DNA of 64,000 nucleotides from Anaeramoeba ignava (lineage: Eukaryota > Metamonada > Anaeramoebidae): assembly GCA_028826165.1 (NCBI GenBank), contig JAPDFW010000114.1:670501-734500 (forward strand), written 5' to 3'. Numbering within the stretch: position 1 is the first letter of the stretch; each line of letters starts with the position of its first letter. The notes under the pieces were generated by a model, which was not told the DNA's origin, searched no databases, and saw only the letters and a program-made list of their open reading frames with translations. This document shows positions 9,613 through 20,450 of this stretch, piece by piece. The position numbers and the translations under genes are program-made.

Positions 9613-11889
9613 ATGGAAGAAAAAAAAGAAAAACATTTACTTCAAAATGAATTTTCTTTTTATTTTGTGAAAAAAGCAACAGATCGTTCACAAGATGATT
9701 ATGAAAGTAGAGTTAAGCATATTTGTACATTTAATACTGTTGAAGATTTTTGGGGATTTTATTCTCATTTGGTTCGTCCAAATGATATACAAGGTGGAGG
9801 GGATTATCTTTTATTTAGAGTAACTTTATAACAAAATTTATAACAAAATTTAAAACAAAATTTAAAATTAAGTTTATAACAAAATTTATAACAAAATTTA
9901 TAACTAAATTTATAATAAAATTTATAATTAAATTTATAACAAAATTTATAATAAAATTTATAATTAAATTTATATAATTAAATTAAATTTAATTAAATTT
10001 ATAAAATTTATAATTTATAAATTTTATAATTAAATTTATAATAAAATTTATAATTAAATTTATAATAAAATTTATAATTAAATTTATAATAAAATTTATA
10101 ATTAAATTTATAATAAAATTTATAATTAAATTTATAATAAAATTTATAATTAAATTTATAATAAATTTATAATTAAATTTATAATAAAATTTATAATTAA
10201 ATTTATAACAAAATTTATAATAAAATTTATAATTAAATTTATAATAAAATTTATAATAAAATTTATAATAAAATTTATAATTAAATTTATAATAAAATTT
10301 ATAACAAAATTTATAATTAAATTTAAAACAAAATTTATAACAAAATTTATAATAAATTTATAATAAAATTTATAACAAAATTTATAATTAAAATTTATAA
10401 TTAAATTTATAACAAAATTTATAATTAAATTTATAACAAAATTTATAACAAAATTTATAATTAAAATTTATAATAAAATTTATAATAAAATTTATAATAA
10501 AATTTATAATAAAATTTATAATAAAATTTATAACAAAATTTATAATTAAATTTATAACAAAAATTTATAATAAAATTTATAATAAAATTTATAATAAAAT
10601 TTATAACAAAATTTATAATAAAATTTATAATTAAATTTATAATTAAATTTATAATAAAATTTAAAATTAAATTTATAATTAAATTTATAATAAAATTTAT
10701 AACAAAATTTATAATTAAATTTATAATTAAATTTATAACAAAATTTATAACAAAATTTATAATTAAATTTATAATAAAATTTATAATAAAATTTATAATT
10801 AAATTTATAACAAATTTATAATAAAATTTATAATTAAATTTATAATAAAATTTATAACAAAATTTATAATTAAATTTATAATTAAATTTATAACAAAATT
10901 TATAATTAAATTTATAACAAAATTTAAAATAAAATTTATAACAAAATTTATAACAAAATTTATAATAAAATTTATAACAAAATTTATAATAAAATTTATA
11001 ATAAAATTTATAATTAAATTTATAATTAAATTTATAACAAAATTTATAACAAAATTTATAATTAAATTTATAATAAAATTTATAATAAAATTTATAATTA
11101 AATTTATAACAAAATTTATAACAAAATTTATAATTAAATTTATAATTAAATTTATAATAAAATTTAAAATTAAAATTTATAAATAAAATTTAAATTTATA
11201 ATTAAATTTATTTTCTTATTCAAAAAGTCTGGAATTAAACCTTTATGGGAAGATAAAGAAAATATTAATGGAGGAAAGTGGATTTTAAGACTTAAAAAGC
11301 AATTAGCTTCACGTTTTTTTGAAGATATGGTGAGCTAATAATTATTTATTTAAAATGAATTATAAATTTAAAATGAATATTAAATTATTTTTAAATTAAG
11401 ATTCTTGGACTTATTGGAGAACAATTTGAAGTTGAAGATAAAGAAATATGTGGAATTGCTCTTTCAGTTCGTCAAAATGAAGATATTCTTTCAATTTGGA
11501 ATAAAACATCTCAAAATAATCAAACAAATAATCAAATTAGGTAATTATTTTCTCAAATTAAAATTAAAATTAAAATTAAAATTTAAAATTAAATTTATAA
11601 TAAAATTTATAATTAAATTTATAACAAAATTTATAACAAAATTTATAACTAAATTTATAAAATTAAAATTAGGCAAGATATTTTCAAAATATTATCTATT
11701 CCAGAACATACAATTATTGAATATAAAGCTCATAGAGAAGCTTTAAGAGATAAATCAAGTTTTAGAAATACTTCAGTTGCACCAATTTCAATAAAAAATG
11801 ATAAATTTAATCGACGTCAAAATAATATGAAAAAATCAGATACAAAATCACAAAGAAACAAACCAAAAGAAACAAAACAAAATAATTAA
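9613..11889 (+). CDS. EIF4E2: Class II eIF4E, 4EHP-like cap-binding protein
   Basis: This protein binds the mRNA 5' cap. 4EHP proteins usually repress translation because they bind eIF4G poorly. There are four exons: 9613–9819, 11228–11329, 11401–11540 and 11673–11889, giving 221 residues. Exon 1 carries FNTVEDFWGFYSHLVRP. Splicing joins DYLLFR to SGIKPLWEDKENINGGKW. Exon 3 gives LGEQFEVEDKEICG-type core (here ILGLIGEQFEV) and IWNKTSQNN. Exon 4 gives ILSIPEHTIIEYKAH and a basic tail. The first cap-stacking aromatic is Tyr (DDYESRVK) rather than Trp, while the second is Trp in PLWED, as in class II. Intron 1 is 1,408 nt of simple repeat, over half of the gene. Confidence 0.92.
9820..11227 (+). 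repeat. 1.4-kb eIF4E intron made of a 12-nt motif
   Basis: The first intron is almost entirely AAATTTATAATA, AAATTTATAATT and AAATTTATAACA units, 12 nt each, between a GTAACT donor and a CAAAAAG acceptor. I saw only one internal AG/GT pair, in TTAAGTTT near 9870. Confidence 0.92.
11330..11400 (+). other. eIF4E intron 2
   Basis: A 71-nt GTGAGC…TTAAG intron of ordinary length, shown for contrast with the 1.4-kb intron 1 of the same gene. It has no clear tandem array. Confidence 0.8.
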
Positions 11890-12254
11890 AATTATTCAAA
11901 ATGAAACTAAAAATAAAAATTCAATATCAATTTCAATATCAATTTCAAATTCAATATCAATTTCAATTTCAATATCAATATCAATATCAATTTCAATATC
12001 AATATCAATTTCAATTTCAATTTCAATATCAAATTCAATATCAATTTCAATATCAATATCAATATCAATTTCAATTTCAATATCAAATTCAATTTCAATA
12101 TCAATTTCAAATTCAATTTCAATATCAATTTCAATTTCAATTTCAATTTCAATTTCAATTTCAATATCAATATCAATATCAATTTCAATTTCAATTTCAA
12201 TTTCAAATTCAATTTCAAAATTCAATTTCAATTTCAATTTCAAATTATAAATAG
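11890..12254. repeat. Hexamer array CAATTT / CAATAT / CAAATT
   Basis: About 350 bp directly after the eIF4E stop consist of 6-nt units, a random-looking mix of CAATTT and CAATAT. Several frames on both strands are open, but every reading is a two- or three-residue alternation, so no gene is called. The remaining bases to 12469 are AT-rich leader with T-runs before the next start. Confidence 0.9.
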
Positions 12255-12469
12255 ATTATATTTTTTTTTAAATCAAATTTCAAAATTAAATTTAAATAAA
12301 AAAATTTTGGCGAAACTAAGGAAAATTTCAATTCCTTAAGAAAAAAGAAATAAGAGAATAAGTTTCACTTACATTTTCCAAATTAATTTTTGTTTATTTT
12401 ATTTTTTTTATTAATTTTAAAAAAGAAAAAAATTTTTTTCATTTTTTCTTTTTCATTTTTTCATTTTCA

Positions 12470-15031
12470 ATGTCTTTGATTAAATTATATAATTTTGATG
12501 AGAAAGTTTTAGGAGTTTCAAATTCAAAAAAAATTAATGATTTAATAGTTTCTGTTCAAAAATCAGGATTTCATACTTTGCATAAAGAAACACATATAAT
12601 TAAAAAAAGTTTAACAATAAGCCCACAAACAATTATAACTTCAAAAGTTTTATTTGAATCTAAATCAAATACTTATATTACTGTTGAAAATTATAATAAT
12701 ATTGTTTTTTGGAAAGATAATGAAAATATTTATGAAAATGCACAAAGAATTAAAGTAATTTTAATTTTAATTTTAATTTTAATTAATTTTAATTTATTTT
12801 AATTTATTTTAATTTATTTTAATTTTAATTTTTATTTAAAGTTCCAAGAATCTATTCACAAAATTTTATTAAATGAAAAACTTGCAGAATCAGTTATAAT
12901 TGCAATTTTTCAAACAGGAGATTTTTGTTTAGTTAATCTAAAAACAAAAAAAATCACACATTTAGCAATGAATCAATCAATCAAAAACAAAAAGAAAGAT
13001 TTTCAATTAAAAACAGAGTGGTGTTCATGTTACACACATCAAAGCATTCCATCATCAATTATTATATCAATAATTACATCCCAAGAAGTAAAACAACCAC
13101 AAAACATAAAAACTTATGCAATACAATTTTTTGCACTTTTTAATGAAGAACAAACAGATTCAAACAATAAAACAAATGAGGAATTTATAAATACTCAAGC
13201 TAAAATGAAATTTCTTTATAAAACAATTATTAGTCCAATTCCTGAAAAAGGTGTGATAAATGAAATTGTTGCTTGTGATTATGATATAGGTTCATTTTCG
13301 TTGGGAATTGTGTTTAACAACAATTTTTTTTCAAGTTATTATGCTAATTTTTTAAAGAAAAAATCAGGATATAATTGGAGTCGAAAATTATTATCAACTT
13401 CAAATACAAATTTTTGTACTTTTACTACAAATCTCTTCTGTTTGTTGGGAAATTTCCAGATCGAAAACAAAACAACAAATTCCAAAGAAAAAAATGGATA
13501 CATCACTTTGTGGAATACTCGATACGGTGTTGTTCAACAGGCAATATTGATCGATTCTTTTGAAGAAGCAGAATTTCAATTTGTTTCACTTGGAAAAGAG
13601 AATGAAATTTTTTTCGGTTCAAATAATTCCTTATATTCATATACATTTGCTCATAATTTTGAGTCGGATTTATCGCATTGTATTAACAAAACAGAATTAT
13701 CAAGTCATTTTGCTCAAATGGAAACACGGAACTCATTTACATCACTCCAAATCTCGGAAATTCTCAATACTTCTTGTAAAGAAGAATCGCAAAAAAATGA
13801 ACAAAATCATAAGAAGTTAATACAACAAATTCAAAACCAATTGAGCAAATTAAAAAAATTATCAAATGAAGATGATGATGAAGAAGAAAAATCAAAGAAA
13901 AAATCAATCACATTTATCAAAGATAACGATTCAAATAATGATAATGAAAATGATAACGAAAATGATAACGAAAATGATCCAGAAACTATAATTAAAAATG
14001 CTAAATTTACAATATCAAAAATTCGAGACTTTTTCTCAAAAGGAAAAAACAATTCTAATCCAGAAGCAAGAGCATTTCTTCCTCATCAAATAATTCAAAA
14101 TCAATTCGAAAAAGAATCAAAAGATATTGAAATTCTAAAGGAGATTATAAACGCAACAACGGATTTCTCTTCAAAATTTAATCAATATTTTACAGATGAG
14201 AACAATAATCACATGAAATCAAAATTATTGAATATTTCACCGTTTTTAAGAAAAATCATATTGGAAAAATGCATAGAATACAATTTGGAAAGTGAATTGA
14301 TTTTTATGATTCAAACAATTGGATCATCCTTAGTTCATTTCACAAAGATTATTCAGTATATAATTTCAAAAGATAACCTCAATGTCTTATCTTTTCTGTT
14401 CCAAATCAACGCGCAACTTTCAGAAAAAGATTGTGTTCATTTGATTCAATATCTCCTTAACAAAGCCGCAAAACAAAAAAAGATCCAAAAAGTAAATTTT
14501 GAAAGAAAAATGGAATTGGAAGAAGAAATGAAAAATTCAAAAGGAATTTTAAGTATGAATTCATTATATTATTTTCTTTCTCAAATCATGGACACTCCAA
14601 AAAACAATATTTTCCTTCATGAAAGCTTAAAAATGTTATCAGATAGTGAAGTATTTGTGCTACTTCAATTTCTTCATGGATCTTTAATTTATTACACTTA
14701 TAATCTCACAAGCGATTCACAAGATAATAAAAATATTCCTCGACTTGAAAACTCAATTGAATGGATTTCATCGTTAATTGAATCCCATTTCACAAGACTG
14801 ATTATTGATTCCCAAAGTTTGAATTTACTTGATAGAATGAATTCCACTTTGAAGGAATTGATCCATTTATCTGAATTGATGTCAAATATGATTGGATATT
14901 TAGATTCTCTTGTTCTTCAACAAAATATCAAAATTCAAGAATCTATCACAAAAAATTATTATTATTCTGCTGAAGTTTTGGATTTCTCTTTTACTCAAAA
15001 TGATAGCGATTCCCAAATTAATCAAAAATAA
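12470..15031 (+). CDS. NOL11-like nucleolar protein
   Basis: There are two exons, 12470–12754 and 12842–15031, joined in phase 0 across an 87-nt intron, giving 824 residues. The N-terminal part looks like a divergent beta-propeller (TYITVENYNNIVFWKDNEN; GYITLWNTRYGVVQQA). The C-terminal part is helical, with LLQFLHGSLIYYTYNL and SHFTRLIIDSQSLNLLDRMN. This order matches vertebrate NOL11, a t-UTP/SSU-processome factor needed for pre-rRNA transcription and early processing. Asp/Asn/Glu-rich linkers (about residues 460–500) are inserted. The match is recalled from memory and is moderate; another propeller–helical scaffold remains possible. Confidence 0.85.
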
Positions 15032-15213
15032 TTTCTTTTTTTCTTTTTTTTCTTTTTTTCTTTCTTCTTTTTAATAGATTTTTTTTTTTTTTTAAAATAA
15101 AAATAATCGGAAAAGAAATTTTTGTTTTTCATTTTTTTTCTTTTCTTTTCTTTTTAATTTTGTTTAATTTTTAATAAATAAATAAATAAATAAATAATAA
15201 ATAATAAATAAAA

Positions 15214-16026
15214 ATGAAAAAATTTCAAAGAACTAAAAGATTTTTACTTCCTTCAGATGATTTTTTTCTTGATGGAAATTTAGAAAGAGAAGCATTTGTT
15301 AAACATTCAGTTTCCGAAATCAAAATTGAAGAATTAGAAAAACTATTTATAGATTCAAACAATCCAAAAAATAACGGAAAAAAAAATGAAGAACAAAAAG
15401 AAGATGATGAAGAAAATCAAGAAGAAAAAATGATTTTAATTGAATGCCAATTTCCAGGATGTGAATCAAAATTTTACAGTATAGAAGATTATCAAAATCA
15501 TTATGATCATTCTCATAGAAACACTTGCTATTCTTGTGGGAAAATATTCCCATCAGAATATTTACTTGATCTTCATGTCAGAGAAACTCATGATACTTTA
15601 TTTAAACTTCTTTCAAAAAGAAAACCTTCTTATAAATGTTTTGTTGAAACTTGTAACGCCACTTTTTGGAGTCCAAAAAAAAGAGCAGAGCATTTGGTTC
15701 ATATTCATAATTATCCTGAAAAATTTTTTGGATCGTTAAGATCCGTTAAAAAAATTGACAGTTTTAAAAATAAAGTTGAACAAGCAAAATTAAAAAAACA
15801 AAAACAATTTTCGGAACAAAAAAAAAATAATTCCCAAAAAGTGGAACAAATTAATCCAAAAAAAAAAGTTCATCAATGGAATTATAAAAAGAAAAAACAA
15901 AATATAAACGAAAAAAATATGGAAATTGAAGAGATTTCAAATAAATTATCAAAAATTCATATTCCAGATGAAATTCATTTTGGAATGAAAAGAGGTTTAA
16001 GAAAAAAACATTTTGGGCAAAATTGA
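15214..16026 (+). CDS. ZNF511: ZNF511-like C2H2 zinc-finger protein
   Basis: This is an intronless protein of 270 residues. It begins FLLPSDDFFLDGNLERE, as ZNF511 proteins do after a short basic start. Three C2H2-type fingers follow: CQFPGCESKFYSIEDYQNHY, then CYSCGKIFPSEYLLDLHVRE, then CFVETCNATFWSPKKRAEHL, with HIHNYPEKFF after the last. Spacing and the inter-finger LFKLLSKRKPSYKC match the family closely. A Lys/Gln-rich linker leads to a conserved C-terminal patch (IHFGMKRGLRKKHFGQ). Function is poorly known in the family; a nuclear role is inferred from the fingers and basic stretches. Flanking spacers are T-rich. Confidence 0.9.
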   Translation: MKKFQRTKRFLLPSDDFFLDGNLEREAFVKHSVSEIKIEELEKLFIDSNNPKNNGKKNEEQKEDDEENQEEKMILIECQFPGCESKFYSIEDYQNHYDHSHRNTCYSCGKIFPSEYLLDLHVRETHDTLFKLLSKRKPSYKCFVETCNATFWSPKKRAEHLVHIHNYPEKFFGSLRSVKKIDSFKNKVEQAKLKKQKQFSEQKKNNSQKVEQINPKKKVHQWNYKKKKQNINEKNMEIEEISNKLSKIHIPDEIHFGMKRGLRKKHFGQN

Positions 16027-16128
16027 TTATAAAAAAGAATTTAAAAATAAAAATAATTTTTTAATTTAACGAATTTTTTTTTTTAAAAATTTTTTTTCAT
16101 TTTTCTTTTTTTTTTAATCTTAATTTTT

Positions 16129-16842
16129 ATGCACGCAAGACCTCAAAGAATTAATACAGATTCAGAACAAAGTTTTCTTGAAAAATATTTAATTGAAAAA
16201 CTGCCTTCAATTAAAAAATACATTTTTTATGTATTATGGATAATGCCTTTAATTAGCGTTTTAAAATTATATGCATTTTTAAGAAGTTATCATTATCCAA
16301 AAGAAATTTTAAAAGAATTCCAACAGAATAAAACAACTTTAGTTTCTTCAACAACAAATAATTTACTTCTTTTAATTTTTGCATCAGTTTCTATTTTCGC
16401 AATTATTTACTTTTCACAAAAACAAAAAATTCGTTTTATTTTTCATTCAATTTATTTGTTGATTGTTTTGTATTTTTGGAATCCAACGGCTGATATTATT
16501 TTTTGGCAAACAAACATGTCCATATTTCTTCATATTCTATGGTTTTTCGGTTGGTTTTTGATCACGTTTGATTTGGTTATTGTTAATAATTCATTTTCTA
16601 TTTTTAAAAAGCCGCTTCGAAAATATTCAAATGTTCCTTTTTTTGGAGTAATTTTGATTTTATGGTCAACTCCTGTTTTGACTTTGGATCATTTTCTTTT
16701 CTCAGTTTTTTTCTCTTTTGCTTCTCTTCTTCTTTCAAATGTTGACAAAAAAATTGAAGAATCTTCTTGGAAACACATGATGACAAATATTCAAGTTTCT
16801 CGTTCAAAAATGATTCCAAATGATTTAAAATTTCAAAATTAA
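16129..16842 (+). CDS. Nurim / NnrU-like multi-pass membrane protein
   Basis: This 237-residue intronless protein has about six hydrophobic segments. The core YFWNPTADIIFW, the long helix after it, and ILILWSTPVLTLDHFLFSVF parallel the WEP…RHP…WxxPT core of nurim, NnrU and the methanethiol methyltransferase/ICMT superfamily. Nurim sits in the inner nuclear membrane of animals; the location here is inferred. The Arg-His-Pro signature of the superfamily is replaced by Ser-Asn-Val-Pro, and the loop before it is short. Any methyltransfer activity is therefore doubtful. The first ATG after the T-rich leader is used as the start. Confidence 0.75.
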   Translation: MHARPQRINTDSEQSFLEKYLIEKLPSIKKYIFYVLWIMPLISVLKLYAFLRSYHYPKEILKEFQQNKTTLVSSTTNNLLLLIFASVSIFAIIYFSQKQKIRFIFHSIYLLIVLYFWNPTADIIFWQTNMSIFLHILWFFGWFLITFDLVIVNNSFSIFKKPLRKYSNVPFFGVILILWSTPVLTLDHFLFSVFFSFASLLLSNVDKKIEESSWKHMMTNIQVSRSKMIPNDLKFQN

Positions 16843-17904
16843 TTCAAATTTTCAAATGATTTAAAATTTAATTCAAAATTAATTCAAAATTATTTCAAAA
16901 TTATTTCAAAATTAATTCAAAATTATTTCAAAATTAATTCAAAATTAATTAAATGATTTAAAATGATTTAAATTTAATTCAAAATTATTTCAAAATTAAT
17001 TCAAAATTGATTTCAAATTATTTTAAAATTATTTCAAAATTGATTCAAAATTTAATTCAAAATTAATTTAAAATTAATTCAAAATTAATTCAAAATTATT
17101 TCAAAATTAATTCAAAATTGATTCAAAATTTAATTCAAAATTATTTCAAATTTAATTCAAAATTATTTCAAAATTAATTCAAATTTAATTCAAAATTAAT
17201 TCAAAATTATTTCAAAATTATTTCAAAATTATTTCAAAATTAATTCAAAATTATTTCAAAATTAATTCAAAATTAATTCAAAATTAATTCAAAATTATTT
17301 CAAAATTAATTCAAAATTAATTCAAAATTAATTCAAAATTAATTCAAAATTAATTCAAATTTAATTCAAAATTAATTCAAAATTAATTCAAAATTATTTC
17401 AAAATTAATTCAAATGATTTAAAATTAATTCAAAATTAATTTAAAATTAATTCAAATTTATTTCAAAATTAATTCAAATTTAATTCAAAATTAATTCAAA
17501 TTATTTCAAAATTAATTCAAATTTAATTCAAAATTAATTCAAAATTAATTCAAAATTAATTCAAAATTAATTCAAAATTAATTCAAATTATTTTAAAATT
17601 ATTTCAAAATTATTTCAAAATTAATTCAAAATTATTTCAAAATTAATTCAAATGATTTAAAATTAATTCAAAATTATTTCAAAATTAATTCAAATTGATT
17701 TAAAATTTCAAAAATAATTTAAAATTAATTCAAAATTAATTCAAAATTATTTCAAAATTATTTCAAAATTAATTCAAAATTATTTCAAAATTAATTCAAA
17801 ATTATTTCAAAATTAATTCAAAATTAATTCAAAATTATTTCAAAATTATTTCAAAATTAATTCAAAATTGATTAAAATGATTTCAAATGATTTCAAATGA
17901 TTTG
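16843..17904. repeat. 1-kb array with an 11-nt period
   Basis: The spacer downstream of the nurim-like gene consists of CAAAATTAATT and CAAAATTATTT units, each 11 nt, with a few TGATTT and ATGATTTA interruptions. No gene is seen. Phased AAAATT tracts at about one helical turn would favour intrinsic DNA curvature. Confidence 0.9.
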
Positions 17905-20310
17905 GAAAAAAATTTATTTTTTCTTTTTTGATCATTTTTTCTTTTCATTTTTTTCTTTTTAAAATTTATTTTGATTCTCAATTTAAATAATCCAAACAAA
18001 ACCAAAACAAAACCAAAACAAAAACACAAAGTAAAACAAAAATAAAACAAATAACAAAACAAAAACATTTTCTTTCACATTTTTATTTAAAATTGAATAA
18101 GTCAAAATTCAACTAAAATTTAATTAATTAAAATTTAATTAATTTAAATAAAATAAGAATGCAAAAAATATTTTATTTTTGATCTTCTTTTCAATTTTCG
18201 GAATATTTCAAATCATTTCTCAAACAAATGATTACTTATCATCTCCACCTCTCCATTGGTATATGATAGATGTTCTTATTTCTAACGATTCCAATTCTTC
18301 TTCTTTTGGATACAGTTCTTCAATTTCAGAAAATATTTATGTTTTAAGTGATTATGATGCTCAAAAAGTTTATATTTATGAAAAAAATGGTTCGAATTTC
18401 AATCTAAAGCAAGTTATAGCTGATTCAACAGATGGTTTTGGATTTTCTGTTTCTATTTCAGGAAATTTTATTGTTGTTGGAACTTTTTCTCAAAAAAAAA
18501 TTTTCATTTTCAAATATAATGGAAGTGATTGGATTTCGGAAAAAAATTTTACATCATCAGATACATATTTTGGTTGGTGTGTTTCTATTTCAGAAAATTT
18601 TATTGTTTCTGGATCGGGAGCATCAGAAGCAATTGTTTATAAATATAATGGAAGTGTTTGGAATTATCAACAAACTTTATCAGAATCAGGATCTTATTTT
18701 GCGGCTTCTCTTGCAATTTCAGAAGATGTTATTGTTATTGGTGCTCATGGATCAAGCAAAGCGTTTATTTTCAGATATAATGGAAGTGATTGGAATCTTG
18801 AAAAGAATTTATCAGGAACAACAGGTTCTCATTTTGGTTTAGGTGTTTCAGTTTCAGGAAATGTTACTGTTATTGGTGCTTATGATTCAAAAGAAGCTTT
18901 TTGGTATAGATATAATGGAAGTGATTGGAATCTTGAACAAAATGTATCACAACCAACATTAAGTTATTTTGGAAGATTCGTTTCAATTTCAGGAAATGTT
19001 ACTGTTATTAGTGCCTATCAAGCTAATCAAGCATTTATTTACAGATTTAATGAAACATATTGGAATCTTGAACAAAATTTAACAAATGAAACTACATCAT
19101 CTTTTGGGTTTAGTGTTTCTAATACTGAGAATAATACTGTTATTACTGATTCTGGATTAAAAAAAGCTTATATTTATCAACTATCTTCTTCTAAAGTAAA
19201 TTTGATTAATTGTTCTTCTTTGTTTTCTTCTTTCAAATGTTATTGGAATAAAGATGAATTTCCAGAATATTTTGAATATCAAATTAATTATGGATTTGGT
19301 TGGACATCTATTCAATCTCCAAATTTAGATGTATCTGAAAATGTTTTTTATCAAGAATTCAACTCTTCATTTTATTCTAATATTTTTGGAAATTACAATT
19401 ATTCAATTCAAATTAAAGCTTGTGATACTGAATATTTTGATTGTAGTGAACCATGTGATTCATTTGATTTATTAACAAGAATAGGATCTGTTCAAAATTT
19501 AAGTGTATTAAATCAAACAAGTTCTTCATTTAATATTTCTTGGGATTATCCAAATGTAGAAATTATTTCAGAAATTCCTCAACTTGATCATTATCTTATT
19601 TTTTATCAAGATTCAATCGAACAATCTCAAAACATTTCAATTAATAATTCTTCTTTAAAATCTTTTATTTTAGATAATTTAGAATGTGGAAAAGAATATA
19701 ATATTTCGATGACAAGTTGTAGAACATTTTTATGTGAAGGAGAAGATGAAGGAGAAATTTCAAATCAAATTACAATGATAACAAAATTTGAAAAAGTTGA
19801 GAATTTAACATGTTCAATTTCAAATTTTATTGAAATTAATTGTTTATGGAATTCACCAATTAATTGTTCAGAAAATCCATTTTATTATAATTTAAGTTAT
19901 CAATCAATTTCAGAAAATGATTCAGGAAATTATTCAATTACTTCAACAAACAAAACATTTAAAGTTGAATTAGAAAATCAAGAATACCAAATCAATATAT
20001 CAGGATGTGATTCAAATGATATATGTGGAACTATATCAACAACAACAATTAAAACAACTAGTCCTCAACAAAAAGATTCCAGTTCAACAAATACAACAGG
20101 TATTATTGTTGGAATAATTGTTCCTGTTGTTGTTATTGGAGGAACAATTTTGATTTTAGTAATTGTTAGAAAAAAAAGAAAAAACAAAAACAAAGATAAA
20201 AAACCTAAAAAAGATAAAGAAAGTAAAAAATCTAAAAAAGGTAAATCTAAAAAAGATGAAAAAGAACTTAAAAATGATTTGGATATTTAAAATCCATTTT
20301 TCTTTTAAAA
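17905..20310 (+). repeat. Left arm of a 2.4-kb inverted duplication
   Basis: This segment, including about 250 bp upstream of the FG-GAP gene and a short stretch after its stop, matches the reverse complement of about 43575–45965 with few differences by eye. Upstream similarity includes the CAAAACAAAACC-rich leader and the TTAATTAATTAAAATTTAATT stretch before the ATG. Confidence 0.85.
18159..20290 (+). CDS. FG-GAP repeat / fibronectin-III membrane protein, frameshift in the signal peptide
   Basis: This encodes about 710 residues: a signal peptide, six to seven FG-GAP units (for example SVSGNVTVIGAYDSKEAF with YNGSDWNLEQN), three Cys-rich FN3-like domains, one transmembrane helix (TGIIVGIIVPVVVIGGTILI) and a Lys-rich cytoplasmic tail. 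It is rich in N-glycosylation sequons. The inferred role is adhesion or cell-surface recognition. The ATG at 18159 matches the paralog's start (MQKIFYF), but one base is missing near 18172–18179, which puts a stop in the signal peptide. The rest is open from about 18179 onward. Either the copy is mutated or a base was lost in the assembly. Confidence 0.85.
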
Positions 20311-20450
20311 ATTTTTTTTCCCTTTTTTTTTTCAATTAAATTCCAAAATTAAAATTCAAAAAAAAAATTCATTTTTCATTTTTTCATTTTTTCCTCTTCT
20401 TTTCTCTTTTATTTATTAAAAATATTCTTAGTCATATTGTTTAAAATAAG

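Noticed and set aside
9820-11227. Regular direct repeats considered as a CRISPR array, centromere satellite or replication origin
   Set aside because: There are no unique spacers, so it is not CRISPR. The array is precisely bounded by splice sites that join eIF4E exons, so an intron explains it. A centromere or origin role cannot be supported from sequence.
11896-12254. Long overlapping open frames on both strands (Gln/Phe/Tyr, Leu/Lys, Ile/Glu alternations)
   Set aside because: They are readings of one hexamer array without stop codons. No non-repeat sequence is encoded.
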